Shown piece after piece: positions 38,040 to 47,554 of a stretch of 64,000 nt of DNA. The DNA is taken from positions 434,001 through 498,000 of the forward strand of contig NZ_CANMRN010000001.1 in NCBI RefSeq assembly GCF_947500265.1, given 5' to 3'. Position 1 is the first letter of the stretch. Every line of letters starts with the position of its first letter. A program made the position numbers and the translations under genes. Source of the DNA: an uncultured Psychrobacter sp. Lineage in GTDB: Bacteria > Pseudomonadota > Gammaproteobacteria > Pseudomonadales > Moraxellaceae. The notes beneath the pieces are model-generated. The model made no database searches. It worked only from the letters and a program-made list of their open reading frames with translations, and was not told the DNA's origin.

Positions 38040-38127
38040 GAAATGCTCCTAAATGTTAATAAGCAGATATCTGATGGGTCTGACTATAAATGAATATGAT
38101 AAAAAATCACTAAGATAATAAGTTGAA

Positions 38128-39816
38128 TTATTTTGTTTCGCGCATCTTGGCGATGACGGCGAGCTCTTTGGCCAGTGGATTGCGCTTGTGGTAACGGTTA
38201 TAAAAATAGTTGATCAATAAAATGGCTGTAACGAAAGTAGCAAAACTGGCCATCAAAAAGAACAAATCGCTATAAGCGGAGACAGTTGCTTGGCGTTGAA
38301 TCCCTTGCAACACTTGACTCATTGCAGCCACATTCGCTTGCGCTGCGTCCGTCGTTTGGTTTGACAATACACTACGAGTACCAGCAATTTGAGCGTTGAA
38401 CGTAGGATCACCCAAGTTCAGTGAGCTGACCATATCTGCATAATGCACTTGTGTACGAATGGTCGTAAATGCCTGAATAGCCGCTGCACCTGCCAATCCG
38501 CCAACCGTTTGAGAAATACCAAAGATAACCGAAAAACTAATGATATAAGCAGGACCACTAGCAATAGCCCGCAGAAATCCTTCGAAAACCAAAGGTCCCA
38601 TAAAATATACCGCGGCAAATGCAATCAAAAACTGGCTAATATAAAACATATAAGGTGCGGAGTTGATAGAGACCCCAACGTCCATCCAAGAACCTAAGGC
38701 AATCAATGCTACTGCAAAAATAACGGGACGGCGCAAGTCCATTGGATTGGTACTAAAAATACTAATGACCAAAGCCAGCACACTGGCAGCCATTATGACA
38801 GCATAAAAAGTAACCAGCTGATCGTTACCATAACCCAAATTAGCAAGTAGGCCTGCAGCACCGACATTTTGTTCAGATAGCAAAATTCGCATAACAGCGC
38901 CGGTAATCATAAAGGCAATAATATTGCGGCTACGCATCCAGCGGACTTGTAACATTGGGTTTTTGCGATGTGTTTCAATCCATAGAGCGATGCCAATCCC
39001 AACAATAGCAATCATAAGTGGATAGACGAGCCAAGGCGTCGTCCACCATAAAATCCTACCTTGCACCAAAATTACAGCCAGTGCCGCCAAACCGCTCGCA
39101 AAAAAAGCAAAGCTTAAAAAATCGAGTTTCTCAAATACTTTTTCGGTATTACCTGGCGGTAACTCCAATATGTTAATCAGTCCAAAACAAATCAATGCTA
39201 AACCAAATTGAAATAAAAATAAATTCTCAAGCTGACCGTCGATGGCGAGATAGGGCGAGATGATTCGTGATAATGGAATACCAAACTGCACCAAGCCAAA
39301 ACCCAATATTAAGCCACTGGTCCGCTTGACGGTTGGCATGCCTTGCAAACAGTAGAATAACCCTAAAATGGTCATGCCACTTGCCACCATACCACTAAGT
39401 CCCCTGGCGACAATCTCTAGGTAATAAGGCTCAATTCCTATATTAGGCGTATCTAATAAGTGACTACTGATTAGCCACTGTAAACTCGTGGCGGCCAACA
39501 AAAAGAACAGAGTGATTTTGCTAAAAAGTGACATACCAAATTGTTGGCGAATTTTGTACAGCAGAACGGTGATACAGGCATTGGTCATATTATAGCTAAC
39601 AGATATCCAGCCACCTTCAGCTGGCGTTAAGCCCAGTTGACCCTGAATTTGAGTAAGATTTGCGACGAGCAGACCGTTTTGGAAACTGGCAGTGAGACCA
39701 ACGAAAATTCCGATCAGTAAGTAAAATAATTTGCGGCGTGCAGGATGATCAGGATTGGCAGGAGAGCCCACCATTATCGGTTGTTCGTGGGGCTTAAACT
39801 GATATTCATTACTCAT
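38128..39816 (-). CDS. MFS efflux pump, DHA2/EmrB type
   Basis: The 562-aa inner-membrane protein has about 14 hydrophobic segments. The N-terminus YFLLIGIFVGLTASFQ-type helix is followed by GLTPAEGGWISVSYNMTNACI, equivalent to the EmrB W-Y motif region. A large loop near the C-terminus (about 440-510, with TTIRTQVHYADMVSSLNLGD) is usual for this family. The pump precedes its HlyD-type adaptor gene, the reverse of E. coli emrA-emrB order. Probable role: proton-driven export of hydrophobic compounds. No regulator gene is adjacent; the 364-bp region upstream contains only a hairpin belonging to the next operon. Confidence 0.85.
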   Translation of the reverse strand: MSNEYQFKPHEQPIMVGSPANPDHPARRKLFYLLIGIFVGLTASFQNGLLVANLTQIQGQLGLTPAEGGWISVSYNMTNACITVLLYKIRQQFGMSLFSKITLFFLLAATSLQWLISSHLLDTPNIGIEPYYLEIVARGLSGMVASGMTILGLFYCLQGMPTVKRTSGLILGFGLVQFGIPLSRIISPYLAIDGQLENLFLFQFGLALICFGLINILELPPGNTEKVFEKLDFLSFAFFASGLAALAVILVQGRILWWTTPWLVYPLMIAIVGIGIALWIETHRKNPMLQVRWMRSRNIIAFMITGAVMRILLSEQNVGAAGLLANLGYGNDQLVTFYAVIMAASVLALVISIFSTNPMDLRRPVIFAVALIALGSWMDVGVSINSAPYMFYISQFLIAFAAVYFMGPLVFEGFLRAIASGPAYIISFSVIFGISQTVGGLAGAAAIQAFTTIRTQVHYADMVSSLNLGDPTFNAQIAGTRSVLSNQTTDAAQANVAAMSQVLQGIQRQATVSAYSDLFFLMASFATFVTAILLINYFYNRYHKRNPLAKELAVIAKMRETK

Positions 39817-40111
39817 GGACGTACCATAATCTGTATAAGGAAATAGAATGGCATAGAACAGATTCCAGACGCAAAATCAGGTCAGTACGATGAATGTTCA
39901 TAGCTTAAAAACAGCGGAGTTACTGATATAAATGCTGGTCAAACTGGAAAGATAACCCAAGAAATGCAGGGCATATTTTATCATAATCTTTATAGCGCTT
40001 TTGTCATTAGCGCGTAACTCATTGGCGCTATTGAATAAAGATATAGCAGTATTTCGTGCAATATGACGAACATTAAAACAAGCGATGCAACAAGTAAAAA
40101 ATGCTATACGC

Positions 40112-40140
40112 ATAAAAAACAGCTCTATACAGAGCTGTTT
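40112..40140 (-). terminator. Terminator downstream of GST/DJ-1 operon
   Basis: AAACAGCTCT-ATAC-AGAGCTGTTT; on the minus strand the stem is followed by TTTTT. The remaining part of the gap 39817-40180 shows no supportable gene. Confidence 0.85.
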
Positions 40141-40180
40141 GTGTGTATCGGAAAGTTGGTCTGTCAGTTATGATGCAATG

Positions 40181-40810
40181 CTAAACGGATTGGTCGTACT
40201 TAGCCTCTAGCTGCATAGCGCGCTGATAGCTATTGAGACTGGCAAGCGCTTCAGCATACTGCCTGATATTCGGGTAAGCGTCGAGTTTTTGACGCTTAGC
40301 GAGAATGATTAAGTCAAATGACAACATAAAGTCAGCACCACTTAGCTTATCACCCACAATGAACGACTTACCTTTAACCGAAGCATCCAGATATTCAAAC
40401 AATCTGGTTTTTTCTGTATCGATATAGCCACTCAAAAACTCATTGTCATCAATGCCTGCTTTTTTGGTAAATAGCTCAAGCATTAATGGCAACATTAGCG
40501 AGCTTTCTGCAAAGTCAATCCACTGCAGATAATATCCATAATCTGAACTATCTGTAGCAGGGCGCAGACGCTCTGGCGCAAATCGTTCAATCAATAACTC
40601 TGTAATCGCACCGGACTCAGCGTAAATCTGTCCATCCATCTCGATAACCGGAGATTTACCGAGTGGGTGAACTGCCTTCAGGGAATCTGGTGCCAAATGA
40701 GTTTTGGCATCGCGCTGATGACTGATCACTTCATAAGGCACGCCTAGCTCTTCTAAGAGCCAAAGCGTACGCAACGAACGTGACTGATTAAGGTGATGTA
40801 AGCGAATCAT
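40181..40810 (-). CDS. Glutathione S-transferase family protein
   Basis: A 209-aa GST. The N-terminal domain has HHLNQSRSLRTLWLLEELGV (Ser/Arg region of beta/theta-like GSTs), VHPLGKSPVIEMDGQ and the AESGAITELLIERF glutathione-binding motif. The helical C-terminal domain has GKSFIVGDKLSGADFMLSFDL. It follows the DJ-1/PfpI gene by only 4 bp and is surely co-transcribed. Its place in a block of aldehyde and quinone reductases suggests conjugation or reduction of electrophiles. Cytoplasmic; substrate unknown. A strong terminator follows. Confidence 0.87.
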   Translation of the reverse strand: MIRLHHLNQSRSLRTLWLLEELGVPYEVISHQRDAKTHLAPDSLKAVHPLGKSPVIEMDGQIYAESGAITELLIERFAPERLRPATDSSDYGYYLQWIDFAESSLMLPLMLELFTKKAGIDDNEFLSGYIDTEKTRLFEYLDASVKGKSFIVGDKLSGADFMLSFDLIILAKRQKLDAYPNIRQYAEALASLNSYQRAMQLEAKYDQSV

Positions 40811-40814
40811 GATA

Positions 40815-41492
40815 TTAACCTTTGAGCTTGTTGATCAAACGCTTAGCCGCTTCTTCTGATGAGGCTGGGTTTTGACCTGTGATCAATAAACCATCTTCGA
40901 CCACAAACTCTTCCCAATCAGCGGCTTTTTCATAGTTACCACCGTTGGCTTTCAAGACATCTTCTACTAAGAAAGGCACCACGTCTGTTAGGCCAGCCGC
41001 TTCTTCTTCTGAGTTGGTAAAGCCAGTAACGGTTTTACCTTTTACTAAGTACTCGCCATCAACTTTGACGCTTTTAAGCGCGCCAGGTGCATGACAAACA
41101 AAAGCAACAGGCTTGTCTTGCTTGACGAAACTCTCGATCAATTCGATAGAGTTCTTATCTACTGCCAAGTCCCACAATGGACCGTGACCACCTGGATAAA
41201 AGACTGAATCAAAATCTTCTACTTTCATGTCAGCAAGTTTCTTGGTATTGGCCAAGTGCTCTTGCGCCTCTTTGTCGTCTTTAAAACGCTTGGTATCTTT
41301 AGTTTGTGTATCTTCAGTATCGCTACTAGGATCTAGTGGTGGCTGACCACCTGCAGGAGACGCTAGAGTGACATTAGCACCCGCATCGAGAAACGCATAG
41401 TAAGGAGCTGCAAATTCTTCTAGCCAAAATCCTGTCTTTTTACCAGTATCGCCTAGACGGTCGTGTGAGGTTAGTACCATTAAAATATTCAT
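40815..41492 (-). CDS. DJ-1/PfpI family protein (glyoxalase III-like)
   Basis: The 225-aa protein has the DJ-1 core: nucleophile C133 in VAFVCHAPGAL with H134 next to it, supporting acid E25 in GFWLEEFAAPYYAF, and the FYPGGHGPLWDL oxyanion loop. This E/C/H arrangement matches the Hsp31-like and fungal glyoxalase III subgroup, which converts methylglyoxal to lactate without cofactor. AAGGAT precedes the start. It forms a two-gene operon with a GST, next to CurA-like and YqhD-like carbonyl reductases, supporting reactive-carbonyl detoxification (inference). Protein deglycase or chaperone roles are alternatives claimed for the superfamily. Confidence 0.82.
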   Translation of the reverse strand: MNILMVLTSHDRLGDTGKKTGFWLEEFAAPYYAFLDAGANVTLASPAGGQPPLDPSSDTEDTQTKDTKRFKDDKEAQEHLANTKKLADMKVEDFDSVFYPGGHGPLWDLAVDKNSIELIESFVKQDKPVAFVCHAPGALKSVKVDGEYLVKGKTVTGFTNSEEEAAGLTDVVPFLVEDVLKANGGNYEKAADWEEFVVEDGLLITGQNPASSEEAAKRLINKLKG

Positions 41493-41709
41493 AATTATCC
41501 TTATTTATTGTTTATATGTGAGTAAAACAAATTATTAACAGCCACATTTTTATTGATAGGGGATTCATTCAAATGGCAAGCCAGATGACCAAAACGTTAT
41601 CAGTATAAGTGGTGACCGCTAATATTATTCCTGCTTCAGACGTAACTTTCAGTAGTGATCTTAGCAAGTTATGTTGTTAAGTTGTTATTAACAATAGTTA
41701 TTACCTATC

Positions 41710-41739
41710 GTCAATTATTTAACAGTCAATTATTTAACA
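41710..41739. repeat. Abutting 15-bp direct repeat
   Basis: GTCAATTATTTAACA occurs twice in immediate succession (41710-41724 and 41725-41739), 4 bp downstream of the CurA-like stop codon. Function unknown; it may be replication slippage. Confidence 0.85.
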
Positions 41740-41743
41740 TAAG

Positions 41744-42793
41744 TTACTGAACGTCAGAGACCTTAACCACTGTTTTACCAAAGTTATCACCGTTTAACAT
41801 ACCGACAAAGGCTTCTGGTGCATTTTCTAGACCATCAGCGATGTATTCTTTGGTTTTGACGTCGCCTGACTCTACCCATTTGCTCATGGTTTCTAAGAAC
41901 TCTGGGAAGTGGTCGCCATACTCTTCAAAGATAATGAAGCCTTTGATGGTGAGGCGGCGGCTTAAGATAAGGCCAGTCAATACGCTCAAACGATCTTTAC
42001 CTTCAGGCAGTTCGGTCGCATTGTACTGGGCAACAAGGCCACAGACAGGAATGCGAGCATGAGCATTGAGTAAAGGCATGACCGCATCAAACACGTGCCC
42101 ACCGACGTTTTCATAATAGATATCGATACCATCTGGGCAGGCCGCTTTTAATTGCTCAGCAAAGTCATCGGCTCTGTGGTCGATACAGACATCAAAGCCA
42201 AGCTCGTTGACCGCGAAATCGCATTTCTCTTTGCCGCCTGCCACACCGACAGTGCGCAGACCATGTTGATTACCCACTTGACCGACCGTAGCACCGACAG
42301 GTCCAGTGGCTGCAGCGACAACTAACGTTTCGCCTTTCTGTGGTTTGCCGATATCAGTCAGACCCATGTAACCAGTGAAGCCGGGCATACCTAACACACC
42401 TAAACCATAAGAAGGGTTTGCCATGTTTTTGTCCAGTTTCAGGACGCCTTCGCCATCACTGACACTGTAGTCCTGCCAGCCGGAATTTGATACGACCAAA
42501 TCACCGACAGCAAATTTATCGATATTAGACTCAACCACTTGAGCGACTGTGCCACCCATGATGACGTCACCGACTGCTAATGGGTCTGCATAGCTTTTTG
42601 CATCGCTCATACGTCCACGCATATATGGGTCTAATGACAGATATACCGTGCGTAATAACATCTCGTTATCGTTTGGCGTTGGGATGTCGCTGGTTGTCAT
42701 GTCAAAGTTGTCAGCGGTTGGTTCGCCGTTCGGGCGGCTGGCAAGTTTGATTTGACGGTTGGTTTGTTGATTCTGTTGTTTGTCGAAGCTCAT
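41744..42793 (-). CDS. curA: CurA-like NADPH-dependent enone reductase (MDR superfamily)
   Basis: The 349-aa zinc-independent medium-chain reductase resembles E. coli CurA/YncB and leukotriene B4 12-hydroxydehydrogenases. Motifs: LRTVYLSLDPYMRGRMSD, VVSNSGWQDYSVSDG, VLGMPGFTGYMGLTDIGKP, VAAATGPVGATVGQVGNQHG (dinucleotide motif AATGPVG), YYENVGGHVFDAVMPLLN and IPVCGLVAQYN. Known activity: NADPH reduction of alpha,beta-unsaturated ketones and aldehydes. An AAGGAG site precedes ATG 42793. It sits on the same strand downstream of the YqhD-like gene with a 167-bp gap and no terminator, so read-through from the NemR-type promoter at 44.3 kb is possible. Confidence 0.9.
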   Translation of the reverse strand: MSFDKQQNQQTNRQIKLASRPNGEPTADNFDMTTSDIPTPNDNEMLLRTVYLSLDPYMRGRMSDAKSYADPLAVGDVIMGGTVAQVVESNIDKFAVGDLVVSNSGWQDYSVSDGEGVLKLDKNMANPSYGLGVLGMPGFTGYMGLTDIGKPQKGETLVVAAATGPVGATVGQVGNQHGLRTVGVAGGKEKCDFAVNELGFDVCIDHRADDFAEQLKAACPDGIDIYYENVGGHVFDAVMPLLNAHARIPVCGLVAQYNATELPEGKDRLSVLTGLILSRRLTIKGFIIFEEYGDHFPEFLETMSKWVESGDVKTKEYIADGLENAPEAFVGMLNGDNFGKTVVKVSDVQ

Positions 42794-42960
42794 AGTAGGA
42801 CTCCTTTATATTTATTAATTGTCATTATTATGGTGGTGTTAAATGTAGTAGCTACTCAGCATGGAATAGCTACTACTATAAATAGCATAACGATATGTAC
42901 TTATTGTTACTGTCGCGATTTTTCTTATAATTCTTCTGACGGTTCTTGCTAAAGCGCTTA

Positions 42961-44172
42961 TTAAGACGCTTTGCTAGTTACAGCGCGCTGCAAGATACGA
43001 CGTGATACTTCTAAGTCGTTGGTACCATGTTCACCAAGCTTGACCATGTTATGCACTTCAAGCTGCTTGATGATTGGATCAATCGCTGATTCAGTCAAGT
43101 CAACGTCTTCTAGGCTAACTGGCAACCCAAGCTCGCGGAAGAAGTTTTCAGTGTAAACAATAGCCGTTTCGATAATGGCATCATCGTCTAGGTCAGTATC
43201 AGTAATGTTCCATACGTTACGCGCATACTGAAGCAGTTTTTCTTTTTTGCTTTCTTTTAGCTCACGCATGACTGATGGCAATACAATGGTTAGCGTACGT
43301 GCATGATCGATAGCGTGTAATGATGTCAGCTCATGACCAACCATGTGAGTTGTCCAGTCTTGTGGCACACCAGTACCGATCAGACCGTTCAATGCCATGG
43401 TCGCTGTCCACATAATGTTCTTACGTGTTTCTAGGTTTTCTGGATCTTGCTTAACCACTAGACCTTCATCAATAAGGATTTTAAGCAAGCTCTCAGCAAA
43501 GGCATCTTGTACTTTCGCGTTTACTGGGTAAGTCAGATATTGTTCCATTACATGAACAAATGCATCAGCCACACCATTCATAACCTGACGTTCAGGCAAG
43601 GTAAGTGTTTTGAGTGGATCTAGAATTGAGAATTTAGGGAAGGCAAGTGGGTTACCAAACGGTAGTTTTGCTTGACGTTCACTATAGTTGATCACGCCGC
43701 CTGAGTTCATCTCAGAACCTGTGGCTGGGATAGTCAATACAGCACCCAAGTCGACAGCAGAATCGATGTTTTTGCAATAACCAGTTAAGGCATCCCAAGC
43801 TTGGTCACGTGAGACAGTGCCGTCTTCTTCAGTTAATGAAGAAACGAGTGCGACAAATTTGCTACCGTCAATCACAGAACCACCGCCAACTGCTAATAAG
43901 AAGTCGATGTTGTGCTCATTAACCATATCAGCGGCTTTAAGTAGCGTGGTAAATTCTGGGTTGGCTTCAATGCCACCAAATTCAAATACAGTACGGTTAC
44001 CGCTTGCTGCTAATGCAGTTTTTACTTCGTCTAAAGTACCAGTACGCTGTGCTGAACCACCACCATAAGTAATGAGTACACGCGCATCAGTAGGGACTAG
44101 ATCTGATAATTGCTCGATTTGACCTTCACCAAAAACGATACGGACTGGGTTGTAGTATTGGAAGTTATTCAT
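42961..44172 (-). CDS. yqhD: YqhD-like NADPH-dependent aldehyde reductase (iron-type ADH)
   Basis: The 403-aa group III alcohol dehydrogenase is close to E. coli YqhD, which reduces short aldehydes, glyoxals and lipid-peroxidation products with NADPH. N-terminus NFQYYNPVRIVFGEGQIEQL; coenzyme motif LLAVGGGSVIDGSKF; LTIPATGSEMNSGGVI; metal ligands in NGVADAFVHVMEQY and TTHMVGHELTSLHAIDHARTL. AGGAAT precedes ATG 44172. A 19-bp palindromic site lies 154 bp upstream and is identical to one beside the NemR-like gene, so the gene is probably derepressed by electrophiles. Confidence 0.92.
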   Translation of the reverse strand: MNNFQYYNPVRIVFGEGQIEQLSDLVPTDARVLITYGGGSAQRTGTLDEVKTALAASGNRTVFEFGGIEANPEFTTLLKAADMVNEHNIDFLLAVGGGSVIDGSKFVALVSSLTEEDGTVSRDQAWDALTGYCKNIDSAVDLGAVLTIPATGSEMNSGGVINYSERQAKLPFGNPLAFPKFSILDPLKTLTLPERQVMNGVADAFVHVMEQYLTYPVNAKVQDAFAESLLKILIDEGLVVKQDPENLETRKNIMWTATMALNGLIGTGVPQDWTTHMVGHELTSLHAIDHARTLTIVLPSVMRELKESKKEKLLQYARNVWNITDTDLDDDAIIETAIVYTENFFRELGLPVSLEDVDLTESAIDPIIKQLEVHNMVKLGEHGTNDLEVSRRILQRAVTSKAS

Positions 44173-44325
44173 AAGATTCCTAATTAGTAATAAAAAGTTT
44201 TTAATAAAAACGATTCAATTAAATTGTTTTGACATGGGATATTGTCTGATATCAATCAATGAATGAAATGATAAGCAATGCTCGTATAGGCATTCATTCT
44301 TAATATTTGTGCGCATTGTACACCA

Positions 44326-44344
44326 ATTAGACCAGTCGTCTAGC
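44326..44344. promoter_or_regulatory. NemR-type operator-like site upstream of YqhD-like gene
   Basis: ATTAGACCAGTCGTCTAGC; core dyad TAGAC-N5-GTCTA (44328-44342). It is identical over 19 bp to the site at 45322-45340 and resembles the E. coli NemR box with TAGACC half-sites (from memory). The rest of the 374-bp gap 44173-44546 shows no gene. Confidence 0.7.
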
Positions 44345-44546
44345 GATGTTTACAAAACTATCGTATAACTGTTTAAGTCATATGCAGATGTCATTAAGAA
44401 ATTTGTTTAAAAAAGAGAAGGCAATAAAGCACACTGAACACTCAAGCATAGTACTGACAGCTGCTATCTATGAGTATTATGAATATTCAATGTGCTTTAA
44501 TGGCTACGTTAGAAGTGCGGTCGATAGAAATTCAAACGGTTAACTA

Positions 44547-45146
44547 TCAGCGTCCCATTTGGGTCGTGGTCATCTGCCAGATTTCTGCTAAAGGGGTATT
44601 GGTTTGGCTAATCTTTGCAATCAAGCTTGCGCCAAGCCATGCAAAATACCAACGCTTGGCCATACTCTCAGCCGAGATGTTATCGTGACGAGGGACAGAC
44701 TCATCGAGCCAGCCAGCTTTGATCTGCTTAGCAAGCCACATGGTCGTCTGCTGATAGCCAGTATCAAGTGCCTTACGCATGGTTTCTGACATATCGGCTA
44801 CCTCTGCGCTGAGCTTCACTACCAAGCATTTTTCATGGTCACAGCCGTTCTGCTGGGTGTCATACCAGTTTTGAAAATAGTCATATAGTTTTTGCTGTGC
44901 ACTGACATCTTGTGCATCGATGACATCCAACCGAGTCTTATATAAACTAAAATAATGATTAATAATGGCTTCACCAAAGGCTTCTTTAGAAGCAAAGTAA
45001 TGATAAAAAGAACCCTTTGGCACACCTGCTGTATCTAAAATCTGCTTTAGACCAACAGCGGTAAAGCCTTTTTTGGCTATTAATTGATAACCAGTCGCAA
45101 GTAAGTGCGTTTTGGTGTCTGATGTAGTAGCGTCTGTATTAGACAT
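44547..45146 (-). CDS. nemR: NemR-like TetR family redox/electrophile-sensing repressor
   Basis: The 199-aa protein has a TetR-type helix-turn-helix (GYQLIAKKGFTAVGLKQILD, then AGVPKGSFYHYFASKEAFGEA, residues 19-60). The sensor domain is strikingly NemR-like: KCLVVKLSAEVADMSETMRK, where C107 sits at the place of E. coli NemR Cys106, and LGASLIAKIS, where K178 matches the lysine that pairs with it. In E. coli NemR these residues sense hypochlorous acid and reactive electrophiles and release DNA. A second cysteine, C102, is nearby. Identical 19-bp dyads lie upstream of this gene and of the YqhD-like gene. Divergent from an aldehyde dehydrogenase gene, which probably shares its control. Confidence 0.87.
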   Translation of the reverse strand: MSNTDATTSDTKTHLLATGYQLIAKKGFTAVGLKQILDTAGVPKGSFYHYFASKEAFGEAIINHYFSLYKTRLDVIDAQDVSAQQKLYDYFQNWYDTQQNGCDHEKCLVVKLSAEVADMSETMRKALDTGYQQTTMWLAKQIKAGWLDESVPRHDNISAESMAKRWYFAWLGASLIAKISQTNTPLAEIWQMTTTQMGR

Positions 45147-45321
45147 AAATAGGATTGTCTCCCTTGATGGTTCTGTGTATTAAGTAGTCAGTCGAAACAG
45201 TTAGCGTTCACTTGAACGTCATGTTGATGGCGTATTGTAATAGGATATAGTTATATGTGTTACGTTTTATCAACAATACTCACTGACAAAGTAGTCTTGT
45301 TTTATTAATAGCTATGGTAGC

Positions 45322-45340
45322 ATTAGACCAGTCGTCTAGC
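45322..45340. promoter_or_regulatory. NemR-type operator-like site between nemR-like and ALDH genes
   Basis: Identical 19-mer to 44326-44344, ATTAGACCAGTCGTCTAGC. It lies 176 bp from the regulator start and 159 bp from the dehydrogenase start in the 352-bp divergent spacer 45147-45498. No other element was recognised there. Confidence 0.7.
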
Positions 45341-45498
45341 AAGGTGGGTTTTATTCTCATCAGTCACTGGTTAGATATTTATTTTATCTCATAGCTTAAT
45401 AAAGACTTTAAACCTACTACTTACAAGACAGCTTTAACCACTCTATTTAGATTATTAACAATAAATTCGTCAAACAACAAAGCAAAATAAGGATGATT

Positions 45499-46983
45499 AT
45501 GTCAACCAACGATAGTAACAATAGCGCCTACAATGATTTTCACTTGCAATTCATCGCAGGCGAATGGCAAAAAGGTAAAGATGATAGCATCAATACCAAT
45601 ACCAATCCCTACAATGGCGATACGCTCGTAGAGATTCAGCAAGCGACCAAAGATCAGCTTAATGAAGCCTATGATACTGCGACCCAAGCTCAAGAAGCGT
45701 GGGCCAAGCAGACACCAGCAGAGCGTTCTGCAGTGTTGTATAAAGTCGTGCATATACTCGATCAACGCCAAGAAGAAATCGTCGATTGGTTGATTAAAGA
45801 ATCAGGTAGTACCCGTATCAAAGCGATGGTTGAGTTCGGGGCTACACGCGCGATTACCCTGGAAGCAGCGACATTCCCTAATCGTGTCCATGGTGAGATT
45901 CGCCCATCAAATACTCCTGGCAAAGAAAACTTTATTTATCGTGAGCCAATCGGTGTTGTCGCTGTTATTAGCCCATGGAACTTTCCACTACATTTAACTC
46001 AACGCTCTATCGCGCCAGCCTTAGCACTTGGCAATGCAGTGGTACTCAAGCCTGCTAGCGATACGCCAGTGACTGGTGGTTTGCTATTGGCCAAAGTATT
46101 TGAAGAAGCGGGTCTACCAAAAGGCCTGTTAAACGTGGTTGTGGGTTCAGGCAGCGAGATAGGCGATGCAATCGTTGAACACAAAGCGTCAAGTTTTGTG
46201 TCATTCACAGGATCAACTTCAGTGGGTAAACACATCGGTGAGCTAGCTAATGGTGGTGAGCATATCAAACAAGTGGCACTTGAGTTAGGTGGAAACAGTC
46301 CATTTGTTGTACTCAAGGATGCAGATATTGATCAGGCAGTAAAAGCAGCCGTGTTCGGTAAGTTCTTGCATCAAGGCCAGATTTGTATGGCTATTAACCG
46401 AATTATTGTTGAAAATGAAGTGTACGATGAGTTTGTAGAGCGTTTCTTGTCTCATGTTAAAACGTTACAGGTAGGTGATCCTAACGATCAAGGTACTGCT
46501 ATTGGCCCAATTATCAATGAGAAACAAGTTCAGTCACTTAGAGATAAGATTGATGAGGCACAGAAAGAAGGCGCAAAAATGCTCTTGAGCGGTGAAATCA
46601 ATGGTCAATTAGTCCCACCCCATGTCTTTACCGAAGTTACTAGAGAGATGGATATTGCCTATAATGAAATATTTGGACCATTGATAGGCATTATTCGAGC
46701 CAAAAATGAAGAGGATGCTTTGTCGATAGCTAATGATTCTATGTATGGCTTATCTAGTGCGGTGTTTACCGCAGACATGCAAAAAGGTTTACGTTTCGCT
46801 CGTGGTATCCGAGCAGGTATGACCCATATAAATGATATTCCAGTAAACGATGAAAGTAACGTGGCTTTTGGTGGTGAGAAAAATTCAGGTATCGGCCGTT
46901 TCAACGGTGAGTGGGTACTAGAAGAATTCACCAGAACACATTGGATCTCAATGCAAAATGAGCCACGTGAATATCCGTTCTAA
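45499..46983 (+). CDS. NAD(P)-dependent aldehyde dehydrogenase (benzaldehyde/vanillin DH-like)
   Basis: 494 aa counted from ATG 45499, which has AAGGA at good spacing (ATG 45493 is too close to it). Landmarks: [22 protein letters not shown] (Asn of the oxyanion site), [27 protein letters not shown], catalytic Glu in [14 protein letters not shown] and catalytic Cys in [14 protein letters not shown]-terminal [19 protein letters not shown] and [14 protein letters not shown]. The pattern is nearest to aromatic aldehyde dehydrogenases. It is divergent from the NemR-like gene with a shared operator, so it probably oxidises toxic aldehydes as the partner of the reductive YqhD route. Confidence 0.9.
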   Translation: MSTNDSNNSAYNDFHLQFIAGEWQKGKDDSINTNTNPYNGDTLVEIQQATKDQLNEAYDTATQAQEAWAKQTPAERSAVLYKVVHILDQRQEEIVDWLIKESGSTRIKAMVEFGATRAITLEAATFPNRVHGEIRPSNTPGKENFIYREPIGVVAVISPWNFPLHLTQRSIAPALALGNAVVLKPASDTPVTGGLLLAKVFEEAGLPKGLLNVVVGSGSEIGDAIVEHKASSFVSFTGSTSVGKHIGELANGGEHIKQVALELGGNSPFVVLKDADIDQAVKAAVFGKFLHQGQICMAINRIIVENEVYDEFVERFLSHVKTLQVGDPNDQGTAIGPIINEKQVQSLRDKIDEAQKEGAKMLLSGEINGQLVPPHVFTEVTREMDIAYNEIFGPLIGIIRAKNEEDALSIANDSMYGLSSAVFTADMQKGLRFARGIRAGMTHINDIPVNDESNVAFGGEKNSGIGRFNGEWVLEEFTRTHWISMQNEPREYPF

Positions 46984-47013
46984 TTGTCCTAAAATAGAAT
47001 GCTAATAGCTAGT

Positions 47014-47046
47014 AAAAAAGACCGCTTTGATAGCGGTCTTTTTTTG
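47014..47046. terminator. Terminator after the aldehyde dehydrogenase gene
   Basis: AAAAAAGACCGCT-TTGAT-AGCGGTCTTTTTTT, a strong symmetrical hairpin between convergent genes. Confidence 0.92.
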
Positions 47047-47099
47047 TGAGACATTCAGTGTTTTACTGAGAGCGATATATTTGAAAGCTAGTCAATAAG

Positions 47100-47348
47100 T
47101 TATCTGGCATGAAAGCCAAGTAATCCTTCAATTTCTTCCATCGTCATCCGTCTTACCAGTGCTTGCTCTTCTACTGACAAGCGGTTGGTATGTTCTTTTA
47201 TCATCGTATGAATACTTCGTGATATCTCAGAGGTGGTCGCGTAATACATTTGAGGCTGCTCTTTTGTCAACCTCATCAAAAATCGATTGATAAGTTTACG
47301 CTTTTCATCTGATTTATTTTCTTCAGCCGTAGTCTTATTTTGAGTCAT
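47100..47348 (-). CDS. Small hypothetical protein, 82 aa
   Basis: Not recognised. The strongly placed AGGAGA eight nucleotides before ATG 47348 and normal codon use support a real gene. The protein is charged and probably all-helical, with an N-terminal Lys/Glu-rich segment (TTAEENKSDEKRKLINRFL). A heptad-like C-terminal half (TSEISRSIHTMIKEH, SVEEQALVRRMTMEEIEGLL) follows. No signal peptide or membrane segment. It is convergent with the aldehyde dehydrogenase and divergent from the cryptochrome gene. Function unknown. Confidence 0.65.
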   Translation of the reverse strand: MTQNKTTAEENKSDEKRKLINRFLMRLTKEQPQMYYATTSEISRSIHTMIKEHTNRLSVEEQALVRRMTMEEIEGLLGFHAR

Positions 47349-47554
47349 GGTGTTCTCCTAGAGGTAAGTCATTTAAGCACTCAGACATATGAGAATCGAT
47401 GCTTATAAGTGGTTTCTGGGGCTGACCTCATTGCCTTACAAGTATTAGGTTAGCATCATGGTTGAATGCTAAGTATGTTGGATATCGTATATGATATTTT
47501 GAGCTTAAAGTTTAAAAGTAATAAATAAGCGTTAAATAGCCAGAAGGATAGGGT

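Noticed and set aside
39898-40113. 71-aa minus-strand frame between efflux and GST operons
   Set aside because: No ribosome site and no family resemblance; probably chance.
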